A stretch of 64,000 nucleotides of DNA. Origin: Campanula takesimana (Eukaryota; Streptophyta; Magnoliopsida; Asterales; Campanulaceae). The stretch lies in assembly GCA_026119855.1 (NCBI GenBank), contig JAOWBW010000268.1, positions 83,480 through 147,479 on the forward strand, given 5' to 3'. The translations under genes and the position numbers were made by a program. A model generated the notes under the pieces. The model saw nothing but the letters and a program-made list of their open reading frames with translations. It was not told the DNA's origin and made no database searches. Every line of letters starts with the position of its first letter. Positions within the stretch are counted from its first letter, which is position 1. This document shows positions 1-9,991 of the stretch, piece after piece.

Positions 1-811
1 TTTTTCTTCATGTTCTTGCATCATTTTTATGTAGATCTTTGATATTCATATTCTTAATATGTTTATTCATGTGTTCTTCATAATATTCATGTTCTTACAT
101 GTTTATTCATAGTTTCTTGATATGCTTTGCATGTTCATTCATATGTTCATAATATGTTCTTCGCATGTTCTTCGTGTTCTTAGATTAAAACCTTATTTAT
201 GCTATATTTAGGGTTGTGATCTTCATAATTACTGTTATTTCATAGCCGATGATGATCTAGGTTCATCAACCCGAGGATGATCTAGGAACTACCTCTAAAC
301 CCTAATCTTTAGGTAATTCCCCTTCATTATGCATGATCCCGATTCTTCTGCCTATTCTAATTCTCTGCGAACTACGCTGACCTGAGCTTCTCACATTGAG
401 AGGAACGTAGGCAATCTTCGGATCGGGTCTAATCACTAACACACTACTAACACATTCATCATGATAGATAGACCGATCAATTCAGGCAATAGGAGTGATA
501 ACGTTCAATATTCTTCTCTTGTTGTAATTTGACCCCCGAACCCACTAAAAATGCTTTTTCAATGTTTTGGCTTTAATTAAAACGGCGTGGCGACTCTCAT
601 ATTTTTAATGTCGTTAAGAATATTCCCTTTGTAAATAAAAATAATCACAAGATACTTCTCATGCGTCGCTTCACCCACTAAAAAGGGGTGCTTTTTTCAA
701 TGTTTGGCTTTAATTAAAAGTGGGCGTGACTCTCATATTTTTAATGTCGTTAAGGATTTTGTAAATTAATCAAGATCTCCCTCATCGCTTCTTCGGAAAG
801 GGGTATTCACA
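1..811 (+). repeat. 5' LTR of element A, 3' part
   Basis: Matches the downstream parts of the LTRs at 13760-14948, 55873-56978 and 57409-58556 and ends in the shared terminus GTATTCACA. It contains the stem-loop CTACG (372-376) with CGTAG (406-410) that recurs across the window. Its upstream part, including the TATA box, lies before the window. Confidence 0.9.
539..790 (+). repeat. Tandem duplication inside the 5' LTR of A
   Basis: The segment beginning CCCACTAAAAA near 675 repeats the segment beginning near 539 (poly-T stretch, GGCTTTAATTAAAA, GACTCTCATATTTTTAATGT). The 3' LTR of A and the LTR of H lack the second copy, so it probably arose after insertion. Confidence 0.75.
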
Positions 812-829
812 TGGCGGACTTGCACTGCT
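812..829 (+). other. Degenerate primer-binding site of A
   Basis: Directly follows the LTR end. It starts TGGCGGACTTGC where relatives D and H have TGGCGACTCTGCTGGGGA, so it is mutated. Ogre elements are reported to prime from a tRNA-Arg type; I did not check the tRNA match. Confidence 0.7.
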
Positions 830-884
830 TTTGCCTTTTTCAAACTTAGTGGGTCTAACTTTCGTCTCATCATGATGCTTGCCA

Positions 885-1035
885 TGTTTACAAATGCACA
901 CATTTGCCATACACATGCACACACCTGCCGTTTACACATGCACACACTTGCCATGTTTGCACACGCACACTCACGTGCCATGTTTTCACGTGCCCCCACA
1001 CTGCCATGTTAATACACTTGTGCACCGCGCCGCCA
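885..1035 (+). repeat. Short array of CATG-type hairpin units
   Basis: About five degenerate units related to CATGTTTACACATGCACAC, the same array that is longer in D (45178-45490) and H. CATGT and ACATG inside a unit can pair. The overlapping open frames here come from the repeat, not from a gene. Confidence 0.8.
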
Positions 1036-1868
1036 TGTTATACTTGTACCTTGTACCTTGTACCATGTACCCTTGTTATCTTCGCTTTAGTATAGGGTCA
1101 AACAAAACTCTGCTATGCTCCCTTGTACATTATCTCTCTCTCTCTCTCTCATCATGCATTGCATTGCATCATCCTAACAGTAAAAACTTCTCTCTCTTCT
1201 CCTTAAAAAAAGAATTAGTTTTTACCACACACTACCACGGTCCGTGTCAGCACTGCACAGGTCCCCATTACCCGGAATATTCGATGTGCAGGAATTTGTG
1301 TGCTACTGTCGCACTCTTTTCGAGTCACTCGTCTATTCCACTCACCGTATACGGTGGGAACCTTGTACCTAACCCGTGTCAACCAACACTAGTATATGTA
1401 ACACACCTAGGTTTTGACCGGTTGGTTTGGCTAGCTTTTTCTTAATAGTCAATTAACGGGTTTTCTATGTCGAGTCATCCCCAAGTCAATGATGAATCGA
1501 GATCTTTGAGAGAAAGTGCACAAAAAAGTGATTTCCCTACAAGGGACGTGCCATGGTGAGATGAGTGTTTGTTGTCAAGATCGCCGCTCATCGTTAACTT
1601 GCGTAGGGTGCAACATAGACATCACGTTAAATGCCTTTAAGGAAGGGTTAGTCGTAGGATCCGATGGTTGGTGGAAGTCGCTTGCCCTATAGGACCCTCG
1701 CCCAAATTGTCCGTTTGGGGGTGTGCAATGCAGGTGAAAAACGAGGGGTCTATAGACGTAGTGATGGCCTCCACTAATCGTAGTCTTCTAACTAGTTGCG
1801 AAAAAGGGGTACCCCTTCCAACCAATTAGGATGTAAATAATGTATGTTTTTGTAAATTAAAATATACT
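1036..1868 (+). other. Leader of element A, no gene
   Basis: Untranslated leader, closely matching 58900-59756 of H. It holds a CT-rich stretch and, near 1344-1357, the perfect palindrome CACCGTATACGGTG. Relatives D and E keep the flanking CACC and GGTG or GTGGGAAC but have different loops. No open frame has coding character. Confidence 0.6.
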
Positions 1869-3595
1869 TTGCATGAGCCTTCCACCTCTCCTAAAGCTTC
1901 ATTGCCCTTCAACCTTTCAGCAAAGCAAGTTTGGATCCGTTCGGGTGGTCGACTACAACGTGAAGCTTTTACTCCATCCACGTTCTCAGTTTCGTCATCA
2001 GCAATGTCAACTCCCGCTTCATCTTCAGTCTCTGCTCCTCTTGCTAGTACCGCCGAGCTCAACACGAGACCACTCTCAATGGTATTCCCCCAAGCCTCCA
2101 GAACTTCCTCGCCGGTCTCGAAGCCAAGATCAAGAATCTCGAGGAAAGCAACAAGATTTTGGAAGACCAGAACCAACAGTTGAAGGGCCACATTCAACAA
2201 AAGGGAACTAAACTGGTGCTCGATGGTGAGAATTTCATTTATGTCGAAGATGAAGAGGTCAATACCAACTGTCCCCCCAACACCAATACCACTGCCTTCC
2301 CATTCCCAAGCTACCGCAATGTTCCACCTCCTTCTCTCTACACCCAACAAGGTTTCACTACCATGAGCAAGAACAAGGCTGTCTATGAACCTTCCCCTGA
2401 ACTGCTTGGTGGCTACCTCCCTGCTAGCAAACTACCCGCACCCTCGTTGCCTCTGAGTATTGGGATGGCCGCTGCCACTACTTCCACTACTCCTCCCGTC
2501 ATTCTGTCAGAATATATACCCGACATCTCCAATCACCCTGTGGTCACGGCCATGCAAGAGCAAATGCGAAAGTTGATCGAGACCGTGGATAAGCAAAGTG
2601 CACCGACTACCAAGACAATCAACCCTAGCCAAGTGGGGGCTCTCCCCAAGGATTTCAAGATGCCTAAAGTGGCAATGTTTCATGGTGACTCGTGTCCTAA
2701 GACTCATTTGGATAGTTATGTGTTGGAAATGAGGGCTCGTGACTGCACCAACGAACAAATGGCTCTCGTATTCCATAGCACTTTGGATGGTATAGCTTTG
2801 CGTTGGTTCTTGGGGCTAGAACCAAGCGAGAGGCAAACGTGGGATCAAATCAGTGCCATCTTCTGTGAGAAGTATCAAGCTAACTTGGATTGGCATGTGA
2901 ATCGAACGGATCTTGAGAACACTATTCAAAATCCCGGCGAGGCTATTTATGATTTTTACAAGAGGTGGAACCATCGGTTGTGTGAGGTCCAATACCCACC
3001 AAAAGCAAAGGAACAGAAGCAGATTTTCTACAAGTGCTTGCTACCGGAGATGAAAGCAGCCATCGGCAATGGTTATTTCCCTGACTTGCGGGAAATGGTT
3101 GACGCTGGAGTAAGGTACGAAGCGGGGTTCACTGGGATTGTGCCGCCAAAAGAAGGTCCAAAGACCAACAACAACAACTCCTTCCGCTACAAGGCTCCTA
3201 CTGCGCCTGCGCCTCCTAGGGGTGGAAAGGAGGCCGTCGGCCAAGTGAATATGGTCCAGAAAGAGGTCCCGCTAGATGTCCAAGCCGTAACAAGGAATGG
3301 GGCTCCACAACAGAGGGAGCATTTTGATGATTTTGGTATGCCCATGGGGAAGGTCCTTCACGTGTTAGTCAAGAGAGGTCTTATCAAGCCTTTAGAGAAT
3401 TACCAACCCGCCTACCCAAGAACTGATTTGGACGCCTCCAAGTTCTGTAAGTATCACAAGCACATCGGACACACAACGGATGGTTGTATTCAACTGAAAC
3501 GCGTAGTTCAAGGGTTGATCAATGACAAGAAGATTGAGAAGCCGAAGGGTCCTAATGTGGTGAATACCCTCTTCCTAACAATGGGGGTGGGGTGA
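1869..3595 (+). pseudogene. gag: gag of element A, capsid part, frameshifted
   Basis: Capsid polyprotein that would assemble virus-like particles in the cytoplasm. A Ser/Thr/Ala-rich N-terminus and a short coiled coil precede a retrotransposon gag domain (about 2660-3120: 'LRWFLGLEPSERQTW', 'FYKRWNHRL') and a knuckle CKYHKHIGHTTDGC near 3446. H shows a 1-bp loss near 2062 that breaks the frame, and another near 3565 that produces the stop at 3595. No ATG lies in frame at the homologous start: the frame opens at a TTG, and the nearby ATG is out of frame. The true start is therefore uncertain. Confidence 0.85.
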
Positions 3596-4665
3596 ATATG
3601 GTGCAAACATGCGAGATCAATATCCTAGAGCTCATGGATGCCTTTGACAAGATAGGGCTCACGATGGTGGATATCTTCATGGCATTGGTGACGTTAGAAA
3701 TTCTCGAACCGTTGGAAGGACACCTTCCCCGCCTTGGTTGCGATTTGTCAAAGTTTTGCCACTACCACAAGTACACCGGTCACACTACCGAAGAATGCTT
3801 TGAACTCAAGAAATCCGTACAAGAGCTCATCCACAAGGGAGTTGTCGAAGACCCTAGAGATTATGTAGCTAGCAATGTACTCATGGTAGAACTTAGTGAG
3901 ATCACTGATCCGGCCGAGCCTGTTGTGGCGGACTGTGATAAGGTGGGTTGTACTTCAATGACTAATAATAAAGAACCTTCTTGCTACTTGTTGTCTTTAG
4001 AAGAACTAGTGAGTGAAGTCGAATCTCTAGAGGAAGAGAGTCCCAAACCCTCTCAACCTCTTTCTTGGGCCGAAATCTTCGAGGAGGCCGAAAAGACCAA
4101 AGTTTCGCCCCCTTGTCCTGACACACCATTGTCTTTGGAAGAGCTACGTGCAGAAGTTTGTCTCCTTATGAGATCTGGTCAAGTGTACCAATCCGACCCA
4201 AAGGGTGCAAAGAAAGTCTTTGGGAAGGAACCCGAGCAAGCCGACCTAGACAAAGAAGACCCTATCCTCACTCAACTCAAACAAACCCAAGCCCACATCT
4301 CGCTCTGGTCCCTACTCACCTCCTCCCTAGCCCATCGCCTCATGCTCGAGCAAAACCTCGCCGCCACCATTGTACCATCCACTACTACCCCGGAGGACGT
4401 CACCCACATGATTGGTAATATCCACTATGGAAACATCATCACTTTCTCGGAACTAGACAAGCCAGTGTTCGGAGTTGAACATAATGAGCCTTTATACATC
4501 ACTGTCGAGGTAAATGGCAAGAAAATTCCCCGTGTATTCATCGATAATGGTTCTGCTATTAATATCCTGCCTTCAAGGATGATGGATGTGGTTGGCGTTC
4601 ATGGTGTTGATTTACGCCCATCCAAGCAAACCATCAAAGCTTATGACTCTACATGCGCACCGTGA
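3592..4665 (+). pseudogene. gag C-terminus and protease N-terminal half of A
   Basis: Continues the polyprotein after the frameshift. It has a second knuckle, CHYHKYTGHTTEEC, at about residues 57-70, then an acidic linker, a 'LTQLKQTQAHISLWSLL' block typical just before Ogre/Tat protease, and the retropepsin start with DNGSA at about residue 318 (GAT at 4543). The aspartate is the expected catalytic residue. A 1-bp loss near 4653 relative to H moves the rest of the protease into another frame. Confidence 0.85.
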
Positions 4666-5921
4666 TAGGCGAAGCCACCTTGCCCATTACCATCGGAACA
4701 AAGATCCTACCAACTGACTTCCACGTCATAGACATCCCCGCAACCTTCTCACTCCTCCTTGGCCGGCCATGGTTACATCAATCGGGCGTTGTCCCATCTT
4801 CCCTGCACCAGTGTGTGAAGTTTCAATCTGGTAATGAAGTGACCATCATCTACAGCGATCTCGTAACTGCCCAAGGGACGGACACCAAGGGCGTTCCTGT
4901 CTTACAGATTCAGCATGGGGAAGAGAGCCGACTCTTCAATGGCTTCGAAATAGTCGCTCAAGCACAGATCTGCACCATCGACCTCACCAAAACAACGGAT
5001 AAAGTGGCACCTGTTGTCAAGATACTGCATAATATGGGCTTCATACCGGGGCTGGGGATAGGTAAGAGCTTGCAAGGCCCCACAGAATTGGTTGAAGAGG
5101 TTGATCATCGAGGATTGTTCGGTCTTGGATACACCCTTACTCCCGAGGACAAAATGGAGCGACAAAGGATAGAATTGCTTAAAAAGATGAAGCTTCCCTA
5201 CAAAAAGCCTGAAATGCGGCCATACCGCCTGTCCCTGAATAGATACTTTGTCAGGGAAGGCGAGGAGTTTTCGTGTTTTGAGTTTGCCGAGCCATGGATT
5301 GACCACACCGGGAAGTTGCAGAAAGGGTTTGAGATTTTCAGAGACGTGGAATTCGATCGGTCCAACATGAAGCTGACTTACATGGAATATGACAAAGCCA
5401 CGGGCAGAGTTAGAACCATCAGGCATGAGTACTCCACCAAGGTTGCAGATGACTTGGTAGATCAACTTGAAGCCGCGACCCTTGACAAGCCAGTAACAGA
5501 AGCCGCAGAAACTCCGAGTTTGACTGAGACGTGGGACGGCCAATACCTGCTTCAACATCTGGGTAATCTGGGGCTGCACGAAGACATGGTTGCCGTCATT
5601 GGAGACGATTCTGAAGATAAGGTGGACCCAAGGACATTGGTGGTACCCATGGGGGACAAGCTCAAGAATTGGTGCATCATTGGGGGACCTATAGCTACTC
5701 CGGAATTTATGGTGGGAACACTGGGGCTTACTCCTTCTCCTGTCGCCACTCCTGCAGCATCTCCTGTCACTCACCCAAAATTTCCGTCCCCAGAGTCTAG
5801 TGTTTTACATTTTGAATTTGAGTCTTCCTCTAAGTCTGACGACCTTACGTCTGAAGACTATGATCTTGTTGCAAACGCTATATTCCCTTTTGCCATGAAT
5901 GAAACCCTCGACCTTTCCTAG
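4653..5921 (+). pseudogene. Protease C-terminal half plus G-patch domain of A
   Basis: Starts with the flap and C-terminal part of the aspartic protease ('FSLLLGRPWLHQSG'), then a G-patch at about residues 127-165 (MGFIPGLGIGK ... GLFGLGY). G-patch domains bind nucleic acid, and a retropepsin followed by a G-patch also occurs in betaretroviruses. An acidic linker follows. The frame ends at TAG where H has GAG. From 5922 to 6215 the frame is still readable but carries further stops before the RT. Confidence 0.8.
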
Positions 5922-6215
5922 TATCCCTCCATAGTCACTCTTTTAACTGATAAATTGGCTAATAATCAAACTAATGATATACACTTAGTTAATAATGATT
6001 CATTAGAAGAGGCAGACACAGACTAATTAAATGATGAATACATTATAGAAATTTTGGAATAGGTTATTAATCAAAAAGAATCTCGAGCCCAAGCTGCCGA
6101 TGAGGTGTTAACGTGCGTGAATTTGGGAACCGAAGCCGAGCCTAAGGAAACGCAGATTAGAAGCTTCTTCAGCGGAGCCGAAAGGGAAGCACTGATTGAG
6201 CTACTCAAATAATAT

Positions 6216-7436
6216 GTGGATGTGTTCGCATGGTCTTATAAGGACATGCCGGGGCTCGACAACTCGATCGTAGAGCACAGAATCCCGACAGCACCAGACG
6301 CTAAGCCAGTCAAACAGAAGCTGCGCCGCATTAAGCCGGAATGGTCGCTGCAAGTGAAGGAAGAGATTGAGCAGCTACTCCGTGTGGGTTTCATCAGGGT
6401 GATCGAGTATCTAACTTGGCAATCAAATCTGGTGACTGTCAAGAAATCCAACGGTAAAGTCAGAGTGTGTGCGGATTTTTGGGATCTCAACAAAGCTACG
6501 CCGAAGGATGACTTCCCCCTGCCAAATATCGACATGTTGGCGGACGCGACCGCCCATTATGAGGTCAAGTCATTTGTTGATGAGTTTGCCGGCTATAACC
6601 AGATCGAGACAACCGAGGAGGACCAAGAAGTGACCCCCTCCACGACCTCGTGGAGGACCATCAGTCGGCGAGTTCGAGCCGTGTTGAGAATGCAGTCTCC
6701 TCGGAACAAAGCCGAAAAGGAAGAACTCGTCAAGTTACTGCAACACCTCAACCATTTTACAACAGTGGGGGAACCGATACTCAGAGAAATAGAAAAGGCC
6801 CGCGACCAAGAATGGAGTTCGAGATGTGAGTTCGCGTTATACTGCCTCAAGGAATACCTCGCGAATACCCCAATCCTACACCCGGCACATGGGAATGAAC
6901 TTCGGATCCCAACACCAACAACAGAATCGTGGCCCTCGCGCCAGGAAAAGAAAATCAGTGAAAAAATGCAAAGATTTTTGGAAAAATACCCCCTCTCAGT
7001 CCCCCGCTACACAAGAATAGGGACCCCTTTCGCAAAATTGTTCGACCAACTGAGACAAATGGGCAAGATGCAACCTCTAGGAGAACATTCACTCCTCTCT
7101 GAATTACCACCCCTTCAACCATTTGAACCTGCCAAAAGTTGCTCTTACCACCAAGACGAAGGCCACGACACCAACGACTGTGTCGCTCTACAAAGGAGAA
7201 TCCAAGGCTTGATGGACGAAAACATGCTCACCGGCGTGAGAGGATTTTGGTTCTATAGGGAAAGCGAAAACTTAGAACTCCTCGGTTGCTACGAAATCGA
7301 GCCTTATGTGAGGAACGGCCCAGAGGTGCTCTCGCACCTGACTGCAGAAACGATTCAAGACATCTCAAGAGAAATAGAGGATTTGAAGCAACGCGTCGAC
7401 GCAATGACCAAAGCTCGAGGCGCGCCACGAGATTAG
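6216..7436 (+). pseudogene. RT remnant fused to a zinc-knuckle module
   Basis: Residues 1-130 are the N-terminal part of Ogre/Tat RT ('VKQKLRRIKPEW', 'GKVRVCADFWDLNKA', VDEFAGYNQI with the motif A aspartate). The palm segment with motif C (YVDD or YADD) is absent: the text jumps to an RT connection-like stretch (about 165-228, 'EYLANTPILHP'). Without a stop it continues into a gag-like module with 'PFAKLFDQLRQMGKMQPL' and knuckle CSYHQDEGHDTNDC at about residues 308-321, resembling the small proteins of D and F. This is probably an internal deletion joining pol to a downstream gag-like gene. It cannot encode active RT. Confidence 0.8.
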
Positions 7437-7558
7437 ACAGAATGGCAGATTTGGATGGCAACCCGTTCAAGGAACCAATCAACCTCAGCAAGCTCAGACG
7501 CTACTACGACTAGCACAACCCCCCTCTCAAAAAAAAGGTTTACTACGCAAAAAGAAGC

Positions 7559-7652
7559 CCGATAGACTGAAAACCCGCAAAGGGCGGTCTATGCAAAATA
7601 AGGGTGCGTACAAAGCTCGCTAGATCGAAAACCCGCAAGGGCGGTCTAGGCA
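7559..7652 (+). other. Pair of conserved stem-loops with tetraloop-like tips
   Basis: First: ATAGAC (7562-7567) pairs with GTCTAT (7587-7592), enclosing CCC/GGG around GCAAA. Second: CTAGA (7620-7624) pairs with TCTAG (7645-7649), enclosing CCC-GCAA-GGG. Element D has the same pair at 49423-49515 and one more copy at 50423-50452, with compensating changes in the outer stem. Function unknown. Confidence 0.7.
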
Positions 7653-7718
7653 AAAGTTAGAGCATTCCCCCTTCTATCTTCCCTTTCTCTAAAATCGTTC
7701 TAGTCCGACTGGAGTGAA

Positions 7719-7766
7719 CTACGGTGACCTGAGCCCCTTAGTCCTATTTGTAAAAGGGGAACGTAG
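7719..7766 (+). other. CTACG/CGTAG two-stem module
   Basis: CTACG (7719-7723) pairs with CGTAG (7762-7766); inside, CCCCTT (7734-7739) pairs with AAGGGG (7754-7759). The same layout with different inner stems occurs in the LTRs and in D and F. From 7767 to 8119 I recognise nothing else. Confidence 0.65.
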
Positions 7767-8119
7767 GCAGCCTTTCAAAAGGTGCGGTCTAAAAAACAAA
7801 TAAACATCCAAATCCTGTCACAAAGCAATAAAGATAGAAGTTGTATTTTCTGAAAGCAAAAACTTTTATTTCCATAGTCATTGCATGTTAACACTTATTT
7901 GATGAGTCTAAGCTTGACATACTTTTTGAATAAATAACCTATTCTGAAATTGAAACTAAAACGTAAAATAAAACTAAATTAAACAATGTGTTTGCAACGA
8001 CTATGGAAGGATCCTCGAAATTACTCTTTAGTGCCACTCGTGCCTTCGGTCTCTTTCTTCTTGCTTTGACCACGGTGAATCTTTTTCTTGTTAGGGTTCT
8101 CGCAAAACCTCCTCTCAAA

Positions 8120-9448
8120 TTAACTAACCCCTTTAGCTTTGACACTAGGAGTCTCCCCATCCTTTCTCTTCCTTGAAGTCCCCGCTCCATCTCCATTAGC
8201 CATACTCTGGCTCCTCTTCCTCTCATAGGCCATCGCCTCCTTCATCCTCAATGAACAACTAGGAGCACAGGATGCCAAAATAGTGCCCCTTAGGGTCTCT
8301 AGAGTCTGCTCCGCTTGCCCAAGTCTCTCCATAAACCAATCCAAATACTCTCGTGATAGGTAGGTGTTGTTGGAGCGTGTAATGAGAGTCCTATGGCTAA
8401 AACCGGCCTCGCCCCACATTTGAGAAAGGAGAACCGAAGCGCTATCATCCAAATGAAGTATGCCAAAAGGAAAACGGGTCCTCTCCTCATCCCAACCCTC
8501 GGGGATGGTTTTCACTAGACCATATTGACGGAGTACTCTGGCAGGGTAGTAAAAAGTGGTCCCAGAAAATGATGGAACTTTAATCATGTGCAGTCCTACT
8601 TGCTTCTCCCTCACAGAATTAATGTGCCAATGGGGCACCACCCACTTGATGTCATCGGTCACCATCTCCGCCAAATACCTTTCCCAACCCTTGAGAGCCA
8701 TGCCCTCGAACCTCTCCTCCATACCTCTGATACGGTGCATCCATGGGGCCACCGCCGAAGAAACCGCTGGCTTGTTCACTCGGAGCCTTTCTTGCAACCA
8801 CATGGTCAAAAGTCTATCACTGCCGCACGGCATCCCGCCATAAACCGCAAGATGAGGAATCCCACAAATGATCTCCCCAAGGATGGCCGTTACAATGTCA
8901 TGTCCCGAACGAGCCGCATTCACCATGGTCAAACATCCCTCACTAGCACATCTGACTTCGGAAGGGAAAAGAATAGAAGCAAATAAACACAAGGCAAGAT
9001 GGTCCAAAGAACGGTTCGAGGTCACATCCGCGTGCATGAAGTGCCTTGGCATCCAAGAAAGGTCGACGTAGCCACCTTTAGCATACTTACCAATGTCATC
9101 TGCGGGCACACCAAAGGCTATCAACTTGTCATGAAAAGAAATAAAATCAAAGGGCAATGCAAGTGTACCATTCCCTTCACAACCGCAAAGCGCCTTGATG
9201 TCTTCATAAGTGGGTACCATCTCATTAAAAGAAAAGTTGAAAACATGAAGAGTGTTGTTCCAAAACCTCCCAGAAGCTTGCAAGAGGTTAGTGTTGGAGT
9301 TCATGTGCAAGAATGACCAAAGACACTTGATCCCATAGCGCTTCTCAAACTTCCTACGACAAGGACCGGATGTCTTGGCAACCCACTTCTCCAAGGATGT
9401 TATGAAAGCTCCTTTTTCAAGTCTAGAAAGCCTTGCATTGTGATCCAT
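8120..9448 (-). CDS. Antisense DUF7745-like protein of element A
   Basis: An uninterrupted frame of 443 codons from the ATG at 9448 (MDHNARLSRLEKG). The frame is open about 29 codons further upstream, but the residues there look non-conserved. The layout resembles plant DUF7745 / PMD-like proteins: 'FSFNEMVPTYEDIKALCGC' near residue 75, a central helical region, 'YYPARVLRQYGL', 'YLDWFMERL', and a basic, probably nuclear tail ('RKRKDGETPSVKAKG'). No catalytic motif is visible and its function is unknown. It lies opposite to gag-pol between the RT remnant and the 3' LTR, a position where extra and antisense frames are known in Tat-lineage elements. GC-word copies lie 148-281 bp upstream. It is the only long intact frame in an otherwise ruined element. 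Confidence 0.65.
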   Translation of the reverse strand: MDHNARLSRLEKGAFITSLEKWVAKTSGPCRRKFEKRYGIKCLWSFLHMNSNTNLLQASGRFWNNTLHVFNFSFNEMVPTYEDIKALCGCEGNGTLALPFDFISFHDKLIAFGVPADDIGKYAKGGYVDLSWMPRHFMHADVTSNRSLDHLALCLFASILFPSEVRCASEGCLTMVNAARSGHDIVTAILGEIICGIPHLAVYGGMPCGSDRLLTMWLQERLRVNKPAVSSAVAPWMHRIRGMEERFEGMALKGWERYLAEMVTDDIKWVVPHWHINSVREKQVGLHMIKVPSFSGTTFYYPARVLRQYGLVKTIPEGWDEERTRFPFGILHLDDSASVLLSQMWGEAGFSHRTLITRSNNTYLSREYLDWFMERLGQAEQTLETLRGTILASCAPSCSLRMKEAMAYERKRSQSMANGDGAGTSRKRKDGETPSVKAKGVS

Positions 9449-9595
9449 GGCAAAAGAAGAGCAAGTTGATGATTGGAACTCAAAATTGATCAAAAGAGCT
9501 GCTGGTACGAAGTTGAATAGGACACAAACTCCCATTAAATACTACACAACTTCCAATTCTTGCCAGGAAAAGGAAAACCGGAGGCGGCGCGGGAC

Positions 9596-9729
9596 TTGGC
9601 CACGCGGCCACATATGCTCTTGGCCAGGCAGCCAACTTCGTCCTAGGCCACGCGGCCAACATTGCTCCGGGTCTTGCCATGGCCATGCGGCCAATATTGC
9701 TCCGGGCCTCGCCATGGCCATGCGGCCAA
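9596..9729. promoter_or_regulatory. Cluster of five GC-rich words upstream of the DUF7745-like gene
   Basis: Copies or near-copies of TTGGCCACGCGGCCAA start at 9596, 9619, 9644, 9679 and 9714. TTGGCC and GGCCAA form a 6-bp inverted repeat. The same word lies upstream of the LTR TATA box and of the antisense PMD gene, which suggests a shared promoter element. Short open frames here are artefacts of the repeats. Confidence 0.6.
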
Positions 9730-9991
9730 CATCGCTCCATGCAGAAATCCAGTTTGTTTCCTCCCACTCCGTAACGGATCCATGCAACTACGTACCTGCC
9801 CCGTACCATGGCTCATGCATTGTATAAAATTAGGCACATTGTAAAGTAATTAGTTTGTACAAATAGGTTATCACAAATCATTTTCATTTTAGTACATAAA
9901 TACATTTGCATACATATTAAATATTTGTCCAGTACATATTTGCTTCTACTAACTAACAGTGTAGGAAATAAAGATGAAGGAGGGGCCCCGC

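Noticed and set aside
4902..5774. 290-codon minus-strand open frame opposite the G-patch region
   Set aside because: Shadow of the conserved sense coding sequence; the same shadow occurs in H at 62914-63630, and it has no domain or splice signals.
7939..8226. Minus-strand frame as an extra exon of the DUF7745-like gene
   Set aside because: It overlaps the C-terminal codons in another frame, lacks a visible splice site, and has a low-complexity basic composition.
9480..9837. Short frames rich in Trp/Pro/Gly on both strands
   Set aside because: They translate the GC-word cluster; no domain, and they overlap as mirror images.
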